NCBI RefSeq assembly: GCF_015668515.1
Contig: NZ_JADPFO010000001.1
Coordinates: 708,823 to 772,822 of the forward strand
Direction of reading: 5' to 3'
Origin: Paraclostridium tenue
Lineage (GTDB): Bacteria; Bacillota; Clostridia; Peptostreptococcales; Peptostreptococcaceae
Length of the DNA stretch: 64,000 nucleotides
Made by a program: the position numbers and the translations under genes. This document shows positions 18,607 to 28,583 of the stretch, one piece after another. Each line of letters starts with the position of its first letter. Position 1 is the stretch's first letter. The notes beneath the pieces are model-generated. The model was not told the DNA's origin, did no database searches, and worked only from the letters and a program-made list of their open reading frames with translations.

Positions 18607-19319
18607 TATAATACACTTCCTATGTAGCTTAAAAATCTGGCTTTTGTTTCTTTGAATCTATAACGACTTATAGGTACTTCATCTTTATTTTCAAGGATTG
18701 CTATGTATTGTTTTATATTTTCAATATAACTAATATTAACTAAAAAACTTTTATGACATCTGAAAAAATTATATATACTTAACTCTTTTTCTATTTTATC
18801 TATACTCATTTTTATATTATAATCTTTATCTATAGTATGTATTGTCATATCTTTATTTTGAATTTCTATATATGTAATATGACTTATATTTATTTTGTAA
18901 ACATCATTTTTTCCATTTATCACTATGTAGTTCTCTTTCTTCTCGTTTATTTCTTTTATACATGATGTCAAATGCTTTTTCAAATCATCAAACTTTATTG
19001 GTTTTAGTAAATATCTATATGCCCTTACCTCATACCCATCTTGAATATATTTTACTAGTGATGTTGTAAATATTATTTCCACTTCTTTTTTGTCTATTTC
19101 TCTAATTTTTTTAGCTATTTCCATTCCATTTAGTTTGTCCATTTTTATGTCTAGTAAAAATATATCTACATTTTCAGGATAGTTTTCAAGTAACTCTTCT
19201 CCTGAGGTAAATGTTAGTATTTCATAGTCTTTTGTTATTTCTGTTAATATTTTATCTATGTATTGTTTTAAAATTTCTTGTTGTTTTAGTTCATCTTCAC
19301 ATATTACTATTTTTAACAT
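18606..19319 (-). CDS. AgrA/VirR-like LytTR response regulator (intact)
   Basis: This 237-residue regulator has a receiver domain with acidic residues CEDE (7-10), phosphoacceptor D57 in IFLLDIKMD and a conserved lysine in LLKPIKFDDL. The LytTR domain (about 140-235) carries FRCHKSFLVN and PISRYRFKE. I start it at 19319 because the GGGGGATGACGT site lies just before that ATG, rather than at a GTG or ATG further up. LytTR regulators bind paired direct repeats and in clostridia control toxins, sialidases and peptide systems. Targets here are unknown. The nearby ABC operon and sialidase are candidates by position only. Confidence 0.9.
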   Translation of the reverse strand: MLKIVICEDELKQQEILKQYIDKILTEITKDYEILTFTSGEELLENYPENVDIFLLDIKMDKLNGMEIAKKIREIDKKEVEIIFTTSLVKYIQDGYEVRAYRYLLKPIKFDDLKKHLTSCIKEINEKKENYIVINGKNDVYKINISHITYIEIQNKDMTIHTIDKDYNIKMSIDKIEKELSIYNFFRCHKSFLVNISYIENIKQYIAILENKDEVPISRYRFKETKARFLSYIGSVL

Positions 19320-19437
19320 TACGTCATCCCCCAATTGTTATCTGCTACTTACTAAAGTTAATTATATATCAAAAATGCAATATAATTCTAGTTGTATAGC
19401 TTTATAAATTATAATTTGAATAAATTTGTATTAACGT

Positions 19438-19471
19438 AAAAAAGACATTGATTTTTTAATCAGTGCCTTTT
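19438..19471 (-). terminator. Terminator of amidohydrolase/MFS operon
   Basis: AAAAAGGCACTGATTAAAAAATCAATGTCTTTTTT forms a hairpin with a T-run on the minus strand, about 100 bp past the MFS gene. Confidence 0.75.
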
Positions 19472-19573
19472 CGTATATTTAAATAGTATATATAAATCTC
19501 AAGTATCACACCAAAAATTAAGCTTCAACATTAGGTTTGATACTATAGATAAAAAATCGTCTGTAATTAAGAT

Positions 19574-20866
19574 TTATTTTTTATCATATATGTTTTGTGC
19601 ATTTGTTTCTTTTGTGAAAAACGAAGCCACAACACTTACAGCTATTATCATAATTAAAACAAAGTATGCCTTTTCATAACCAACCAAAGGTGTATCTTGA
19701 TAACTATCTAAAACCTTACCCATAATAACTGGAACAACAGCTGCACCTAAAAATCCTACACAGTTTACAACACCTGTAGCCATACCTGAAAGTCTTCTGT
19801 CATTTACCTCATTTCCCATTGTCCAACACATAGTAAATGCTGATGAAACAAATCCAAATATAAATAAGAATGGAACAAGTATATTAATAGGTATATCAAC
19901 ATATACAAGTGCTATCCAGCATAATAAAGTTAAAGTTCCTGCAATAGTTAATGGTAGCTTTCTACTTTTAAAATAATCTGAAATTTGCCCAAGTACTAAA
20001 GAACTTACAAGTGCACCTGATATAGTCACTATAACATAATTTGCTGATTGTACATTTGTTAAACTGTATTTTTCTATTAAGAATGAAACTCCGTATGTAC
20101 CCATAAATACAGTATATGCTGTCGATAAACCGAAATATGCAATAGATATAACCCAAGTTCTTTTGTTTGATAAGATTGATTTTAATGCTGGCATGACTTT
20201 TATATTAGATGAATCTAGCGGTCTATTCTCAAGTTCATCCATTCCTGGAAGCCCCATATCTTTTGGATCATCTTTAACAAATATAAGGGTTAAGATTGTG
20301 AAAAATACCATTGCTACTCCCATAAAAATAAAAGTATTTCTCCATCCAAATTTTGCTGAAACTAGTGCTAGTGGAGTTTGTGCTAACATCGATCCTAAAT
20401 TTGCAACTACTCCAGATAAACCAACCATTAATGCAAAGTTTTTTGAATAAAACCAACGCGACTGTATTTTTACCAAGCATATAAATACAACAGATACCCC
20501 GATTCCTACCATAAAGCGCCCTACATAAGCGACATTTATATTAGGTGCCATACCAAAAGTTATAGAACCTATTGCAGCTAATATAGAAAACATTGATACT
20601 GTTTTTTTAGGACCTAGTTTATCAGCAAGTATTCCTGATGGTATCTGCATAAGAAAATATGCGTAAAAATACATTGAACCTATATTTGCATACTCTAGTG
20701 CTCCAATACCAAATTCATTTTGTAAATCATTTTTTACAACACCAACACCCATACGATGAAATGTTACAAATATATATACAGATGCTAATATTAACCAAAC
20801 TACCCACCTATATCTTTCTATCTTCTTAATGTCATTATTCTTAACTCCAACACTTTTTAATCCCAT
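19574..20866 (-). CDS. MFS transporter, anion:cation symporter type
   Basis: This 430-residue protein has twelve predicted helices. The loop after helix 2 reads GILADKLGPKKTV, the MFS G-x-L-a-D-r-x-G-r-r motif, and a related motif follows helix 8 (GQISDYFKSRKLPL). The opening VTFHRMGVGVVKNDLQNEFG resembles ACS-type carriers for organic anions. It starts 26 bp after the M20 amidohydrolase gene, so it probably imports the amidohydrolase substrate (an N-acyl amino acid or peptide-like anion) or exports a product. Confidence 0.85.
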   Translation of the reverse strand: MGLKSVGVKNNDIKKIERYRWVVWLILASVYIFVTFHRMGVGVVKNDLQNEFGIGALEYANIGSMYFYAYFLMQIPSGILADKLGPKKTVSMFSILAAIGSITFGMAPNINVAYVGRFMVGIGVSVVFICLVKIQSRWFYSKNFALMVGLSGVVANLGSMLAQTPLALVSAKFGWRNTFIFMGVAMVFFTILTLIFVKDDPKDMGLPGMDELENRPLDSSNIKVMPALKSILSNKRTWVISIAYFGLSTAYTVFMGTYGVSFLIEKYSLTNVQSANYVIVTISGALVSSLVLGQISDYFKSRKLPLTIAGTLTLLCWIALVYVDIPINILVPFLFIFGFVSSAFTMCWTMGNEVNDRRLSGMATGVVNCVGFLGAAVVPVIMGKVLDSYQDTPLVGYEKAYFVLIMIIAVSVVASFFTKETNAQNIYDKK

Positions 20867-20892
20867 TGAATTATCCCCTTATAAAATTATTT

Positions 20893-22062
20893 TTAGTTTT
20901 TATTTAAAAAATCTAAAGCAAATTGAACATGTAGTGCTGTACCATACTTAAAACAATCTTCATCTATTTTAAACTTTTCATGATGTGGATAGTAAATACT
21001 ATCTTTCTCCTTATTGTTATATCCAAGATATGCATATACTCCTTTTGCATATTTTAAGTAATAAGGAAAATCCTCTGATCCCATTAGTTTAGGCCCAGAT
21101 ACGGTTTTTCCCTCACCAAATACTTTTTTAGCTGAATTCTTTGCAATAATTGATAATTCTTCATCATTATAAAGACTTATTGCACTTTCCTCTACATTTA
21201 CATCAACCTTAATTTCATAAGCCTCTGCAATTGCTTTTGCATGTCTTTTTATACTTTGGTGAATAGTTTCTCTAACTTTAGGGTTAAAGTATCTCATTGA
21301 TATATCAAGATTTGTATATTTAGGAATTATATTAGCTTTAGTTCCTCCTATAAACTTTCCTACTGTAAGTACTACTGGCTCTTGTGGATCAATATTTTTA
21401 GTTGCTATTGCCTGTAATCCTGAAACAAAAGCACAAGCAGGATAAATAGTATCTTTTGCAAGGTGTGGAGAAGATCCATGTCCTGATACTCCTTCAAATT
21501 TAACATAAATAGTATCACAACCTGCCATTTTATATCCTGAATCAATATTTACAAATCCAGTTTCAAGATCAGGCATACAATGTAGTCCAAAGCAGGCATC
21601 TACTCCATCCATTCCTCCACCTTTTATGATTTCTTTTGCTCCTGTAAAAGTTTCTTCTCCTTCTTGGAAAAAGAATTTAATATTTCCATTTATATCATTT
21701 TTCATTTCAGAAAGTATTTTTGCTGCTCCAAGAAGCATTGCAGTGTGAGCATCATGTCCACAAGCATGCATCAATCCATGTGTTTTTGATGAAAATTCAA
21801 CACCTGATTCTTCTATTATAGGAAGTGCATCCATATCTGCTCTTAAAGCTATAGTTTTTCCATCTTTTTTTCCATTTAACATAGCTACCACTGATGTATT
21901 TCCTACTTTTTTATAAGGTATTCCCATATTTTCAAGTTCTTTAATAACCATTTCTTGAGTTTTAAATTCTTTTCCACTTAATTCAGGATACTTATGAAAT
22001 TCTCGTCTTAAATTAATTACATATTCTTCAATATCTTTAGCTTTGTTTAATATTTCAGACAT
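20893..22062 (-). CDS. M20-family amidohydrolase (N-acyl-amino acid/hippurate type)
   Basis: This 389-residue metallo-amidohydrolase has the metal-binding motifs ALRADMDALPI, MHACGHDAHTAMLLGAA (about 100-115), FFQEGEETFTGA with the catalytic glutamate pair, and a late GSEDFPYY. The dimerisation insert (about 185-300) contains VSGHGSSPHLAKD. Such enzymes release an amino acid from N-acetyl, N-benzoyl or similar acyl amides. It is co-transcribed with an MFS carrier and preceded by a PucR regulator gene on the same strand, a compact uptake-and-hydrolysis unit. The exact acyl group is unknown. Confidence 0.9.
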   Translation of the reverse strand: MSEILNKAKDIEEYVINLRREFHKYPELSGKEFKTQEMVIKELENMGIPYKKVGNTSVVAMLNGKKDGKTIALRADMDALPIIEESGVEFSSKTHGLMHACGHDAHTAMLLGAAKILSEMKNDINGNIKFFFQEGEETFTGAKEIIKGGGMDGVDACFGLHCMPDLETGFVNIDSGYKMAGCDTIYVKFEGVSGHGSSPHLAKDTIYPACAFVSGLQAIATKNIDPQEPVVLTVGKFIGGTKANIIPKYTNLDISMRYFNPKVRETIHQSIKRHAKAIAEAYEIKVDVNVEESAISLYNDEELSIIAKNSAKKVFGEGKTVSGPKLMGSEDFPYYLKYAKGVYAYLGYNNKEKDSIYYPHHEKFKIDEDCFKYGTALHVQFALDFLNKN

Positions 22063-22251
22063 TTAAACACCCCTTTAACTTATTATCATTTTTTAACATT
22101 ATTTTCTTTGATTTAATATTATCAGTTAAAGCAAACTTACATCAACGTAAATAATTTTCTTATATTTGACAGATATTATATAAATGAATAAATTTTCATT
22201 TTACTATAATGATCAAGAAATTTTTTTCATACTATATTAATTATATTTACA

Positions 22252-22290
22252 AAAAAATAAGATATCCGTATCTATTACGAATATCTTATA
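22252..22290 (-). terminator. Terminator of the pucR-like gene
   Basis: TAAGATATTCGTAATAGATACGGATATCTTATTTTTTT forms a hairpin plus T-run on the minus strand, about 20 bp past the regulator's stop. The rest of 22063-22311 is AT-rich and would hold the amidohydrolase promoter. Confidence 0.8.
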
Positions 22291-22311
22291 ATAATTTATT
22301 TATTTTCTTGT

Positions 22312-23934
22312 CTAATAAAATAAATTAAGTAAAATTTCTAATTTCAACCTATTCATAGGATCTTCTAAATCTATCTTTAGTAAATAAGTAATATCCTCTA
22401 TTCTTTTTCGAACAGTATTTATATGTAAATATAAATTTTTAGCAGTAAGACTAAAGTTCATCTTACATTCTAAATACACTTTTAATGTATGTATATATTC
22501 TTTATACTTCTCGTCCTTTAATAAAACTCTAATATCTCTTAACATAATGTTAACTTCATCATCTTTTATATCCATCCAAGCAAAAGCTCCTAAGTTTGAA
22601 TAAGAACAAAACTCTTCTTTAGGATATAAAAGTTTTCCAATATTAATAGCTTTCTCTGCCCTCTTATGGCTTTTCTTTGTTTCATAAATAAAGTCTGGAA
22701 TATCTGATATACCAAAACTTAGTTCTAAATTATCTATTTCTAATTCCAAGCGTTTTTTTAAATTAGATAACTTTTCTTTTATAAACTTAATATTTTGTTT
22801 TTCTGAAAATCCACTATTTTCTTTAATTAAAAATAAACAACTATTATCATCTACAAAAGATATTTTATAATCTTCAAATCCAAAAGCATTTCTTGTACAA
22901 TTCTTTAAAGTTTCTCTTAGTCCTGACAAGATAACTTTCTCGTTAGTTTGCTTCATTACAATAGTATAAAATTTATTATTTATACTAATATTTAGATCAT
23001 TAGCTATATTTATTATATTGTCTTTGTCTTCTAGTTTGCCATTTAAAATATTTTCTATGAATTTTTCAAATTCACTATCTTCCATAATTTGTTTAACAAA
23101 AATTTGTTCATATAACTCTTGTATTAATAAAAATCCTATTCTTAAAGAAAATTGGTCAAAATAATCAATAAGACCTGTGGCTTCAATAACAACAAAGTAT
23201 GCTTTTACTTTATTATCTATAGTTATAGGAACTGTTATCCAACTAAATGGAGCTTCATATTTACTATCATAGAACCTATATCTTGACATTTTTATATCTT
23301 TGCACAAAATCTCTTTACTATAATCAAAAGAAGGTCTCCAAAAGTCTTCTATATTTAAATCCTTAGAAACTTCTTTAAATTTATTTGAACTATAATAGGC
23401 CTTATTGTTTGATAAATCATAAAGCATTGCGGAAAAATTCATTTCATATTCAACTGCATTTAAAATTTTATTAATTTTTCTAACTTGATACGATAAATCT
23501 AAAGACTTATTAGAATTTATTTCCTTAATGTTAAAACGATTTATATTTTTATTCATTACTGTAACATTTAAGGCATTCATTATATCCATCCAAGAATCTT
23601 TGTATGGAATATCTATTAAAGGTATTTTATGTTTATTAAAATGTTCAATAATATTTTCAGGTATTTCTTTTAAAAATCTCCCCAATTTAATTCCAAAACA
23701 AGCTGTTCCTTTGAAGTGTTTAGAGTTAATGTATTCTTCAAATAGATTTGGATTTTTCATAAAAACATAGCCTGAACTAATTACAAACTCTTTCTCTCTT
23801 GACCAATGAAATCCATCATCAGCATCAAGTACAGTTACCCCTTGAATTTGATTGTTTAAACCATTTTTGCCTGCTAAAATTTTGTATTCTTTAAAAAACT
23901 CTGCCTCAAGCATTTCTTTAACTGATATACCCAT
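22312..23934 (-). CDS. PucR-family transcriptional regulator
   Basis: This 540-residue regulator has an N-terminal PucR sensory domain (about 5-125), a central GGDEF-like CdaR region (about 290-420) and a C-terminal PucR/CdaR helix-turn-helix (about 480-535), with SLTAKNLYLHINTVRKRIE as the recognition segment. PucR proteins usually activate purine, amide or amino-acid catabolism on binding a small ligand. It lies just upstream of the M20/MFS pair, separated by its own terminator, and is the natural candidate regulator for that operon. Confidence 0.88.
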   Translation of the reverse strand: MGISVKEMLEAEFFKEYKILAGKNGLNNQIQGVTVLDADDGFHWSREKEFVISSGYVFMKNPNLFEEYINSKHFKGTACFGIKLGRFLKEIPENIIEHFNKHKIPLIDIPYKDSWMDIMNALNVTVMNKNINRFNIKEINSNKSLDLSYQVRKINKILNAVEYEMNFSAMLYDLSNNKAYYSSNKFKEVSKDLNIEDFWRPSFDYSKEILCKDIKMSRYRFYDSKYEAPFSWITVPITIDNKVKAYFVVIEATGLIDYFDQFSLRIGFLLIQELYEQIFVKQIMEDSEFEKFIENILNGKLEDKDNIINIANDLNISINNKFYTIVMKQTNEKVILSGLRETLKNCTRNAFGFEDYKISFVDDNSCLFLIKENSGFSEKQNIKFIKEKLSNLKKRLELEIDNLELSFGISDIPDFIYETKKSHKRAEKAINIGKLLYPKEEFCSYSNLGAFAWMDIKDDEVNIMLRDIRVLLKDEKYKEYIHTLKVYLECKMNFSLTAKNLYLHINTVRKRIEDITYLLKIDLEDPMNRLKLEILLNLFY

Positions 23935-24031
23935 ACTTCACCAACCTTAGACATTTAAATAATATTAACTAAAAGTATAGTCCTTTTATATATTGATTAT
24001 ATACTAAATTAAGATAATTTTCTTATAATTT

Positions 24032-24066
24032 AAAAATACTACTATAAAATTATAGTAGTATTTTTC
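24032..24066 (-). terminator. Terminator of DUF4300-like lipoprotein gene
   Basis: AAATACTACTATAA and TTATAGTAGTATTTTT form a near-perfect stem with T-rich flanks on both sides. Confidence 0.8.
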
Positions 24067-24123
24067 GTAGATTTAAATATTAGGGATAAATTACATAAAT
24101 TAAGTTGAGACTTTTTATTTATT

Positions 24124-24996
24124 CTATTTAATTAACTCATTATTTTCCATTATTATTGGCTTTGATGAACCGTTACCAGATGTATCATTATCCAATCTAT
24201 CCATTAAATATTTCTTTAATTCTGATTTATTTTTAAATTTTGAAACTTGGAATGGTAAAGCTGATGCATATTTTTCAATAAATAATAATCCATCTTTTGT
24301 TTGTAATAAAAGACCTGCATGTCCTACAAATACTTCATTATCTTCTGGTTCATGTAAAAATACATTTATCATTGATATATTTTTATTATCTACAAATGAT
24401 ATTTTTCTTTTTTGCCATTCTTTTTTTATAGCTTGTGCATGCTTATTTACATCTTGTGTATTTTCCACTTTTACAGCTGAATATAAGTTAATAAATTTAT
24501 CTGTATCTTCTTTGCTAAATTTGCTTATAGGATTATTATTTATTGCATCTTTATCAAATACTAATCTAGTGGAATCACCTATAAATTTATCTTCTGATTT
24601 AATGTAATTTTTAAATATTGAAAATGCAGTTAATCTACAGTTAAAATCCATATAGTTCAATTTATTAGGGTCCCATTTTTCGTCTAAATACACTTCATCG
24701 TATGGAACTTGCTGAGTTTTTATACTTGTAAAACCTTGCTTAGATGTTTTTAGCTTATTTATATCTGATTTGTCATTATAATTTTTTACAAGTTTAATAA
24801 AATAATCTACTTCTTTTTTATCTATTTTATTTTCTATTAATATGTCTCTTATTTCATTTTGAGTTTTTTCATCTATTAAATTAGAATACGTAAGTTTCGT
24901 TGATTCTTTAGTATCCTTTGTTTCTGATTTAGTTTTTGTACAACCTGTCATAAGTAATATTGCAGATAGCATTACTGGAATTATGCGTTTTATCAT
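24124..24996 (-). CDS. DUF4300-like lipoprotein
   Basis: A signal peptide with lipobox LLMTGC (Cys about 19) leads a 270-residue mature domain. The central part (YDEVYLDEKWDPNKLNYMDF followed by NCRLTAF) and the later HAGLLLQTKDGLLFIEKYA match what I recall of DUF4300 proteins, surface lipoproteins of Firmicutes. A cysteine near 130 and the HAG histidine could form a papain/NlpC-like catalytic pair, but this is speculative. It is a single gene with its own terminator. Function unknown. Confidence 0.7.
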   Translation of the reverse strand: MIKRIIPVMLSAILLMTGCTKTKSETKDTKESTKLTYSNLIDEKTQNEIRDILIENKIDKKEVDYFIKLVKNYNDKSDINKLKTSKQGFTSIKTQQVPYDEVYLDEKWDPNKLNYMDFNCRLTAFSIFKNYIKSEDKFIGDSTRLVFDKDAINNNPISKFSKEDTDKFINLYSAVKVENTQDVNKHAQAIKKEWQKRKISFVDNKNISMINVFLHEPEDNEVFVGHAGLLLQTKDGLLFIEKYASALPFQVSKFKNKSELKKYLMDRLDNDTSGNGSSKPIIMENNELIK

Positions 24997-25224
24997 ATGT
25001 TTTATCCTCCGATGTAAAATTTTATTTTAAATTGATTCATTTTGTCGACTTTTGTAGTATAAAACATATAACAGTATACTTTCAACAGGTTTTTAGTTAC
25101 AAATCTGTTATAAAAAATTTTACTTTTTTTAAAACTTTTTAGACATATACATAATTCCCTTTTATTTCTATATAATATAAAATTTACCTGTCATAAAATA
25201 TTATTTTATCCTAAGATCTAAAGC

Positions 25225-25259
25225 AAAAAAGATATTGACTTTTTAGTCAATATCTTTTT
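25225..25259 (-). terminator. Terminator of the exopolysaccharide operon
   Basis: AAAAAGATATTGACTAAAAAGTCAATATCTTTTTT forms a strong hairpin with T-run, 33 bp past the GH5 stop. It closes the five-gene operon. Confidence 0.85.
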
Positions 25260-25291
25260 CGTGAAGTTATTATCTTATTTAAAAACTTATT

Positions 25292-26317
25292 TTAATAATT
25301 AGAAAATGCATCTTTAACAAATTTTCCAACAGATGTTAATTCATCATCATTCCAATTGCTCAATTTATCAATATCATGTCTAATAAATGAATGTGTTTCG
25401 TCTTTGTTACTTAAAGACCAATTAATCCAACTAATATTATTCTGATTTAAAAATTCTAGAAATTCTCTTCCTTTTTTAAAATTTATTTCTCCACTATTTT
25501 TTTCTGGACTAAATCCCCATTCAGAAATAAATACTGGTATATTGTTTTTTAATGCATCACTTAATAAATATTTATAACCTCCATCACTTGTTCCCGTGTA
25601 TAAATGATAAGTATACATTATATTTTTATAGTCTAAAGGATCATTTATAGCACTCTTTATATCTACACAATAATTAGGAGTTCCTACAAGGATTATAGCA
25701 TTTGGTGAATTTTTTCTTATTATCGGTATTATAGTATTTGCATATTTTTTTATATCGTTCCATGAAGTTTTCCCATTTGGTTCATTAAATATTTCATATA
25801 TCACCCTTGGTTCATCTTTATATCTAGTTGATATTTCATCAAAGAACTCTTTAGCTTCTTCTATATGTATGTTAGGATCATTATCTTTTAGTGTATGCCA
25901 ATCTACTATGGCATACATATCTGCACCTAAAACATTTTCTATTCCTTGAAGTAAATTTTTCATTGATTCTTTTTTATTATAAACATATCCTTTATTTTGA
26001 TCTGTATACATCGCCAATCTAATAGTATTAGCTCCATATTCAGATAATGTATTTAGACTTCTTGTATTTATATATTCTGGATACCACATAAGACCATGGC
26101 TACTCATTCCCTTTAATCTTACTATATCGCCTTTCTCATTTACAAGATTTGTTCTCTTTACTGATAATTGTCCATTTTTATCTGAGCTGTTTTTATTTAC
26201 ATCTAATTCACTATAATTTGGCTTTTGTAATAAAAATATATTTAACAATATACTTATTAATAATGTAATAAGTATAATTACATTAAATCTAGATTTTCTT
26301 ATTTTTTTATCAAACAT
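25292..26317 (-). CDS. Membrane-anchored GH5 endoglucanase (CcsZ/BcsZ-like role)
   Basis: This 341-residue protein has a basic start, one membrane helix (about 12-30) and a GH5 (beta/alpha)8 barrel. The barrel opens with LKGMSSHGLMWYP (subfamily 2-like). The acid/base glutamate is in IFNEPNG (about 179) and the nucleophile in ISEWGF (about 266). I start at ATG 26317, seven bases after GAGGAA, rather than at the TTG at 26323. It overlaps the glycosyltransferase gene by 8 bp. Endo-beta-1,4-glucanases linked to cellulose synthases trim or release the nascent polymer. The fixed N-terminal helix would keep the enzyme at the outer membrane face, beside the synthase. Confidence 0.88.
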   Translation of the reverse strand: MFDKKIRKSRFNVIILITLLISILLNIFLLQKPNYSELDVNKNSSDKNGQLSVKRTNLVNEKGDIVRLKGMSSHGLMWYPEYINTRSLNTLSEYGANTIRLAMYTDQNKGYVYNKKESMKNLLQGIENVLGADMYAIVDWHTLKDNDPNIHIEEAKEFFDEISTRYKDEPRVIYEIFNEPNGKTSWNDIKKYANTIIPIIRKNSPNAIILVGTPNYCVDIKSAINDPLDYKNIMYTYHLYTGTSDGGYKYLLSDALKNNIPVFISEWGFSPEKNSGEINFKKGREFLEFLNQNNISWINWSLSNKDETHSFIRHDIDKLSNWNDDELTSVGKFVKDAFSNY

Positions 26318-28565
26318 TAGCAAGTTCCTCTTTATTTTCTATAGCGCTATCCCAACTTAGTACCATCTCTCTAAAGCGTTCATCATTTGAAATATTTTTC
26401 CAGTCATCTATTTTGTATAAGGTATTGTCTTCTACTGTAGATTGATCACATTTTAAACACTTTAAAACTAAATCATCTCTCAATTCTATATTAATATTTT
26501 TATCATCTAACTTTCCTTTAAATAGTATATACTCGTAGTTAAAGTTAACTACTTCAACTATATTTCCAATTGTTGTGCTAACATTTACTTTTAATGGTAT
26601 CCTTGGCAACTTTCTATTGGAAGCCCTATGTTTTTTACTTCTATTAATCATATTTAATTTGATTTCCTTAATAGTATTTGATTTCATCTTATTCGCCAAA
26701 GTATGCCCCCTATCATATACTATCTGATAATACTCATTTTTATCTTTTTGTGATACATGATTTAGTTTGATGCTATATTTCCATTTATCCATAAATTTAT
26801 CCACATGAACTACTCTACCTTTTAAATTTGCTTTGTAATGTAAATATTTAATATTTATATCTATATCCTCATCATATGGTATATACTGTGGAGTATCTAT
26901 TGTAAAGCTCATTCCATATTCTGAAATATCGGATGTAGTAGCTTTTAATAATCTTTCATTAAAACTTACATTTACATCTAGATTGGTATAATATCTTTCC
27001 TCACTTCTGTAATTTATACGACTGAGCATGAAAAATACAGCCATAATTAGAAAATACATATTCATAACTAACCAAAATATAATTACTAGATTACCTAAAT
27101 GTTTGTATTTAATAAAATCTTCTACTGAGAATACTAAACCAAATACTGATGCAAATATTAAAATAATATGGGGTATTGAATATTTAAAAGCTACATTCTT
27201 TGATGATATTCTTTCTTTTGATGTTACATTGAATTTTCTAAGAGTAATACCTATAGTTTCAAGTAGTATTGGTATTACCAAGTATGGAAAAACTATAGTA
27301 TCAACTATATTACTCCACTTTTGATTTCTTAAATTACTAGATAAATATTTTAAAGATATATTGTATAGTAAATATGATGGCAGCCAAATAAACATTAGCT
27401 CTTTTACACTACACTCTACTATAAGTAACCCAAATAAAGAATATAATATTGGAGATATTATATATATAAATCTCCTAAAAAATGTAGTCCAATATAAAAA
27501 ACATGTGATATAACTTAACTTAGCTCTAATACCTAAACTTGAAAATAAAAATTTAAAACTTCTTATGGTTTGAACACATCCTCTTCCCCATCTTTGACGC
27601 TGTTTTATCAAACTCTTAAAATCAGTTGGTGATAATCCATGTGCTAATACTTCTGATATTGCAAAACATTTATATCCTTTACTTTGTATTTTTATACCTG
27701 TTGCAAAATCTTCTGTTATATTTTTTATCGCTATACCACCAACTTCTTCTAAAGCTTCTCTAGATATTAAAGTATTCGAACCTGCATATATAGGTGAATT
27801 CGTACGATTTCTACCTACATTTACTTCCTTGAAGAAGTAATCCTGTTCATTAGGAATGTTCTGTTCTGAATATAAATTATATTGGAATAAATCTGGATTA
27901 TAAAAACTTTGAGGTGTTTGTATAAACCCGATTTTATAATTTTCATCTACTTTTTCCCTTCTTATCCATTTATTATCTTTATCCTTTTTCATAAGTGGTA
28001 AACTAAAATATGGAACAGTCTTCATTAAAAAATCACTTCGTGGTATCATATCTGCATCAAAGGTAGCTATAAGAGGCGATGTAGTTTTACTTAATGCGTT
28101 GTTTAGATTTCCTGCTTTTGCATGCTTATTTTCAGCTAACCCTATATATCCTATCCCCATTTTATCTGCAAGTTTTTTCATTTCTATTCTATTTGTATCA
28201 TCACATATATAAATATGAACTTTACTTTTATCTGGATATTTCATATGTGTACAACCATTAACTGTTTTATATAATATTTCTGTTGACTCTGAATGAGTTG
28301 CTATTAATACGTCAACATCTGGGTAAAGTTCTATCGGTATTTCTGGCATTTCTGGTTCTTTATTTGAGCTTAAATTTTTATAATGTGAAAAAGCTTCTAT
28401 TACCCCTACAGTTTCTGCTATTGCAAGTGATAATCCTGCTATTAAGGATATCATTCCGTGCTGTGTTGGAATGGTAAAAAACAATCTCCAGAATATGTAT
28501 ATAAATGCAGTTATACTAGATGCTACTAATAAAATTTTTCTCTTTATACTAGTACTCTTTTTCAC
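26310..28565 (-). CDS. ccsA: Cellulose-synthase-like glycosyltransferase with PilZ domain
   Basis: This 751-residue processive GT2 enzyme has two N-terminal helices and the catalytic domain (about 80-330) with CDD (121-123), DAD (170-172), TED (284-286) and QRQRW (322-326), the BcsA motif set. Several helices follow (about 340-515). A PilZ domain begins with RSEER (R520, R524) and has DISEYG (D546-G551), so both c-di-GMP binding motifs are intact. It should polymerise a beta-glucan such as cellulose from UDP-glucose and export it, switched on by c-di-GMP. Residues after about 640 form an extra basic tail. The start is GTG after AGGAGG. The symbol follows the clostridial cellulose synthase name; BcsA-like is equally fair. 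Confidence 0.88.
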   Translation of the reverse strand: MKKSTSIKRKILLVASSITAFIYIFWRLFFTIPTQHGMISLIAGLSLAIAETVGVIEAFSHYKNLSSNKEPEMPEIPIELYPDVDVLIATHSESTEILYKTVNGCTHMKYPDKSKVHIYICDDTNRIEMKKLADKMGIGYIGLAENKHAKAGNLNNALSKTTSPLIATFDADMIPRSDFLMKTVPYFSLPLMKKDKDNKWIRREKVDENYKIGFIQTPQSFYNPDLFQYNLYSEQNIPNEQDYFFKEVNVGRNRTNSPIYAGSNTLISREALEEVGGIAIKNITEDFATGIKIQSKGYKCFAISEVLAHGLSPTDFKSLIKQRQRWGRGCVQTIRSFKFLFSSLGIRAKLSYITCFLYWTTFFRRFIYIISPILYSLFGLLIVECSVKELMFIWLPSYLLYNISLKYLSSNLRNQKWSNIVDTIVFPYLVIPILLETIGITLRKFNVTSKERISSKNVAFKYSIPHIILIFASVFGLVFSVEDFIKYKHLGNLVIIFWLVMNMYFLIMAVFFMLSRINYRSEERYYTNLDVNVSFNERLLKATTSDISEYGMSFTIDTPQYIPYDEDIDINIKYLHYKANLKGRVVHVDKFMDKWKYSIKLNHVSQKDKNEYYQIVYDRGHTLANKMKSNTIKEIKLNMINRSKKHRASNRKLPRIPLKVNVSTTIGNIVEVVNFNYEYILFKGKLDDKNINIELRDDLVLKCLKCDQSTVEDNTLYKIDDWKNISNDERFREMVLSWDSAIENKEELANV

Positions 28566-28583
28566 AGCAATCCTCCTTATTTT

